Shown: positions 61,581 to 64,000 of the stretch, in pieces | How the letters are laid out: each line of letters opens with the position of its first letter | Numbering within the stretch: position 1 is the stretch's first letter | Source: Bacteroidales bacterium UBA5382 | GTDB taxonomy: Bacteria; Bacteroidota; Bacteroidia; Bacteroidales; Dysgonomonadaceae | Length of the DNA stretch: 64,000 bases | Direction of reading: 5' to 3' | NCBI GenBank assembly: GCA_002409745.1 | Contig: DHOU01000016.1 | Coordinates: 12,566 to 76,565 of the forward strand | Made by a program: the position numbers and the translations under genes | The notes under the pieces: generated by a model | Told to the model about the DNA's origin: nothing | What the model saw: only the letters and a program-made list of their open reading frames with translations | The model's database searches: none

Positions 61581-62885
61581 CTATAAAGGAGTCCCGATTC
61601 CTCCCGCAGCGTCTTCCATTTTACGGCGGATTTCGTCGGTGCAGAGGTTTCCGATGCTTCCGGCATGCGTATGGTGTACGGTCCGTTCCGTGTGGAAAGT
61701 TCCTCTTTGCACCTCTTCGCCCACCTGTTTATAGGCATCGCGGAAAGGAACGCCCCGCAACACACGGCGGTTGACCTCTTCCACGGTAAACAGATACGCA
61801 TATTTCGCATCGGAAAGGATATCGTTATGAACGGAAACATGTTCGAGCATGAAATGCGTCATTTCAAACAGCCGGTGTAATGTTTCCAACGCCGGGAACA
61901 GCACTTCTTTCAAGAGTTGGAAATCGCGGTGATATCCGTGAGGCAGATTGGTCGTAAGCAGGGATATTTCGTTGGGAAGACTTTGCAACCGGTTACTATG
62001 GGCGCGGATCAGTTCCCACACATCGGGGTTTTTCTTGTGCGGCATGATACTCGAGCCGGTCGTCAGGTTATCCGGATACGAGATGAACCCGAAGTTCGGC
62101 GACAGGTACATGCAATTGTCCGCAGCCAGTTTATTGAGGGTGGAAGCGAACAAAGCCACGGCGTAGGCCAACGTGCGCTCGGTTTTACCCCGTCCCATTT
62201 GCGCGGCGATGACGTTGTAACTCATCGTAGAGAAATGCAGCTCACGGGTGGTCATCTCACGGTCGAGGGGAAACGAACTGCCGTATCCCGCAGCCGAGCC
62301 GAGGGGATTTTGATCGGACGTCTTCCATGCTGCGCTCAGCACATACATATCGTCGACCAATGTTTCGGCATACGCGCCGAACCATAGTCCGAACGACGAA
62401 GGCATGGCCACCTGTCCGTGCGTATAGCCCGGCAGTAAGACGTCTTTAAACCGTTCGCTCAACGACTGTAGCAGCGCGAACAATTCCAATGCCTCGTCTT
62501 TCATCTTCCGTATTTCATCCTTGAAAAACAGCTTCAGGTCGACCAATACCTGATCGTTTCGCGACCGTCCCGAATGAATTTTCTTCCCCAGTTCGCCGAA
62601 TTTTTGCGTAAGGATCGCCTCCACCTGCGAGTGAATATCCTCGGCATCCTCATCGAGGCGGAAGTTACCGTTATCTATTTCGCGCAGGATATCCTGCAAT
62701 CCGCCGCGCAATATTTTTTCTTCTCCCGCTTCCAGTAAACCGATTGCCGTAAGCATTTTAATATGCGCCATGGAGCCGAGCACATCGTATTTTGCCAGGC
62801 GCAAGTCCAGTTCACGGTCTTTACCCACCGTGAACGCCGAAACCAGTTTGTCGGCATCGTAGCCTTTATCCCAAATTTTTGCCAT
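61581..62885 (-). CDS. argH: Argininosuccinate lyase
   Basis: Last step of arginine synthesis: argininosuccinate to arginine and fumarate. 434 residues with the signature loop GSSIMPHKKNPD and earlier IHSGRSRNDQVLVDLKLF. It is slightly shorter than the ~460-residue average. No other arginine genes are in the window. Confidence 0.95.
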   Translation of the reverse strand: MAKIWDKGYDADKLVSAFTVGKDRELDLRLAKYDVLGSMAHIKMLTAIGLLEAGEEKILRGGLQDILREIDNGNFRLDEDAEDIHSQVEAILTQKFGELGKKIHSGRSRNDQVLVDLKLFFKDEIRKMKDEALELFALLQSLSERFKDVLLPGYTHGQVAMPSSFGLWFGAYAETLVDDMYVLSAAWKTSDQNPLGSAAGYGSSFPLDREMTTRELHFSTMSYNVIAAQMGRGKTERTLAYAVALFASTLNKLAADNCMYLSPNFGFISYPDNLTTGSSIMPHKKNPDVWELIRAHSNRLQSLPNEISLLTTNLPHGYHRDFQLLKEVLFPALETLHRLFEMTHFMLEHVSVHNDILSDAKYAYLFTVEEVNRRVLRGVPFRDAYKQVGEEVQRGTFHTERTVHHTHAGSIGNLCTDEIRRKMEDAAGGIGTPL

Positions 62886-62897
62886 GTACTATTTAAT

Positions 62898-62925
62898 TGA
62901 GTTTTGAGTTATGAGTTATGAATTG
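62898..62925. repeat. Heptamer tract (gagttat)n upstream of argH
   Basis: Short gagttat/gagtttt repeats 13 bp upstream of the argH start; the same unit in the opposite orientation occurs at 63088-63118. Confidence 0.65.
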
Positions 62926-62967
62926 CTTATACTACCTATGTAGAATGGTGTTGTTTTGTTGATAGAA

Positions 62968-63090
62968 TTACACTTCTCCCAATTTATGAATAAAATCATT
63001 CGTGCTCTCAGCATTCAATGCTTCCCGAAAGTTAGCCCCCATAGAAGTTCCCGATCGAAGTATTTGTTTACTGAGAATATATTCCTTCAT
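62968..63090 (-). pseudogene. Truncated four-helix-bundle (S23-like) protein gene
   Basis: A 40-codon frame reads ILSKQILRSGTSMGANFREA then FIHKLGEV and stops. The segment LSKQ.LRSGTS.GAN..EA is diagnostic of the four-helix-bundle (TIGR02436) family of about 120 residues. The N-terminal third is missing, replaced by a heptamer tract (gttatga units with an in-frame stop), and the C-terminal half is missing too. Confidence 0.7.
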
Positions 63091-63118
63091 AACTCATAAC
63101 TCATAATTCATAATTATT
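63088..63118. repeat. Heptamer tract (aactcat)n abutting the truncated gene
   Basis: Units aactcat and aattcat sit exactly where the N-terminal half of the four-helix-bundle gene should be. Confidence 0.75.
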
Positions 63119-63158
63119 CTCTTGTATCCTTCGATGCCCGCTTGCAGTTCGTCGATCC

Positions 63159-63275
63159 TTAATCAAATATCTTATATTTTTCCAATAAAATATCTGATAC
63201 TTTTTTTTCAATCAATTTACCGTCTACTTTTCCCTTATAAAAAGATAATAAGTTTTTATATTGTACTGTTGTCAT
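63159..63275 (-). CDS. Small hypothetical ORF downstream of the lipoprotein gene
   Basis: 38 codons beginning MTTVQYKNLLSFYKGKVDGK and ending LLEKYKIFD. It starts 21 bp after the lipoprotein stop on the same strand. No family is recognised; it is lysine-rich and may be chance. Confidence 0.25.
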   Translation of the reverse strand: MTTVQYKNLLSFYKGKVDGKLIEKKVSDILLEKYKIFD

Positions 63276-63296
63276 GTTTATATTTTATTTCATCTT

Positions 63297-63803
63297 TCAT
63301 TTGAATGTTACTTCGGAATCCTTAATTTCATTTGCAATTGCTACAGATTCAGCAAATGCAATACCCGGCCTTCCTGTCTTCCATTCAGCCTTCGCCCAGT
63401 CAACTGAAATACCGAAACCAGCAAACATTGATGCTCCCATTGATGCTTCCGTTCCTGCTTTCCATTCTGATTTTATAACTGCAGTAGATACGCCTTCTTT
63501 TTCAGTCACAAATGCAGTTAATCTTTGAAGAGTTGATTGTCCTACGTCTTTACCTTCCGTGACAACATATTTCATTTCTTTATCACCTTTAGAAATTCTA
63601 TGACCTCTCGTTATTAATGTGTACATAATTTCCTCGTACAAATCATCTGCCGGAATGTTTTTGATTATGATAACCTCTTTTGCTCCATCCGGTATTGATT
63701 TTAACTTTAACTCGCTTAGTCCTGATGTTTGTGCTATATGAGAAGTGCTAATGCAGCCCAACATTGATATAGCGTAAAGTGCTATAGATAAAGCCTTTTT
63801 CAT
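63297..63803 (-). CDS. Hypothetical lipoprotein
   Basis: 168 residues with a lipoprotein signal peptide (lipobox SMLGC, Cys17). The mature part has a mixed pattern (EVIIIKNIPADDLYEEIMY) and a Gly/Ala-rich C-terminal half. The family was not recognised. It has an unusually good Shine-Dalgarno sequence, AGGAGG at 63811-63816, 7 bp before the ATG, which is rare in Bacteroidetes, and its coding sequence is more AT-rich than the neighbouring housekeeping genes, so acquisition by transfer is possible. Confidence 0.7.
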   Translation of the reverse strand: MKKALSIALYAISMLGCISTSHIAQTSGLSELKLKSIPDGAKEVIIIKNIPADDLYEEIMYTLITRGHRISKGDKEMKYVVTEGKDVGQSTLQRLTAFVTEKEGVSTAVIKSEWKAGTEASMGASMFAGFGISVDWAKAEWKTGRPGIAFAESVAIANEIKDSEVTFK

Positions 63804-64000
63804 TTTAATACCTCCTTTTTAAAATTAATATTTTTACATTTGTAAGTAAACTGTTCCATAATCTTTTTATTTTAGTGATAAACAAAGAAATATTCCATAA
63901 ACTCCATAGGTATCATTTTCATCCGCATCTATTTCAATCTTGCTTCAGTTTAGGATTCGCCATTCTCAATTCATTACAAAGGTAATTTCTTTTCAGGGAA
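63804..64000. other. Right-end region without a gene
   Basis: AT-rich upstream region of the lipoprotein gene containing its ribosome-binding site. No gene is visible before the window ends. Confidence 0.4.

Overview
The window looks like a core-genome segment of a Bacteroidales bacterium. Promoters carry the Bacteroidetes -7 box (TAnnTTTG), it encodes a type IX secretion system (T9SS) in the PorP-K-L-M-N order used by oral Porphyromonas/Tannerella-type organisms, and it has a BspA-like leucine-rich-repeat protein, a GT3-type glycogen synthase and two DUF6261-type proteins. Base composition and gene content would suit Tannerella or a close relative, but this is inference. No rRNA, tRNA, CRISPR array or complete insertion sequence was seen.

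Layout. 1-15 kb is housekeeping: peptide deformylase, YqgF, LptB, FolB, aminopeptidase P, a gamma carbonic anhydrase, then rimP-nusA-infB behind a promoter and a terminator-like leader hairpin, an OmpH/Skp chaperone, murI-cvpA and phosphatidylethanolamine synthesis (psd-pssA). 14.7-20.1 kb is a minus-strand LytTR response regulator, a LytS-type histidine kinase, a second kinase homologue that has lost its catalytic residues, and a TonB-dependent receptor. 20.3-27.2 kb is the T9SS operon. 27.3-30.2 kb is accessory: a toxin-antitoxin pair, a 42-bp repeat array with a DUF6261 gene, a decayed toxin-antitoxin pair and a MITE-like element. 30.3-37.3 kb is a minus-strand operon aroQ-pyk-methyltransferase-rbfA-lolE-ugd plus a PLP enzyme of sulfur amino-acid metabolism. 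37.7-40.7 kb has the LRR protein and hipBA. 40.8-44.4 kb is pyruvate:ferredoxin oxidoreductase. 44.7-53.4 kb is a trehalose/glycogen block: fused OtsA-OtsB, a GH15 glucosidase, glycogen synthase and glucan phosphorylase. 53.6-55.4 kb repeats the pairing of a toxin-antitoxin pair with a 42-bp repeat array and a DUF6261 gene. 56-60.4 kb has an AraC regulator, a solute-binding-like protein without a signal peptide and an ADP-forming acetyl-CoA synthetase. 60.9-64 kb has a broken VapBC pair, argH, a truncated four-helix-bundle gene and a lipoprotein.

The most unusual signals are: (1) heptanucleotide-type repeat tracts that fill many intergenic regions and have also expanded inside porL, where all three forward frames stay open; (2) a GxxExxY nuclease-like gene enclosed by a perfect 26-bp inverted repeat, sitting between porM and porN; (3) stop-free 42-bp (14-residue) repeat arrays directly upstream of both DUF6261 genes; (4) a kinase/pseudokinase pair; (5) several toxin-antitoxin modules, two of them visibly decayed.
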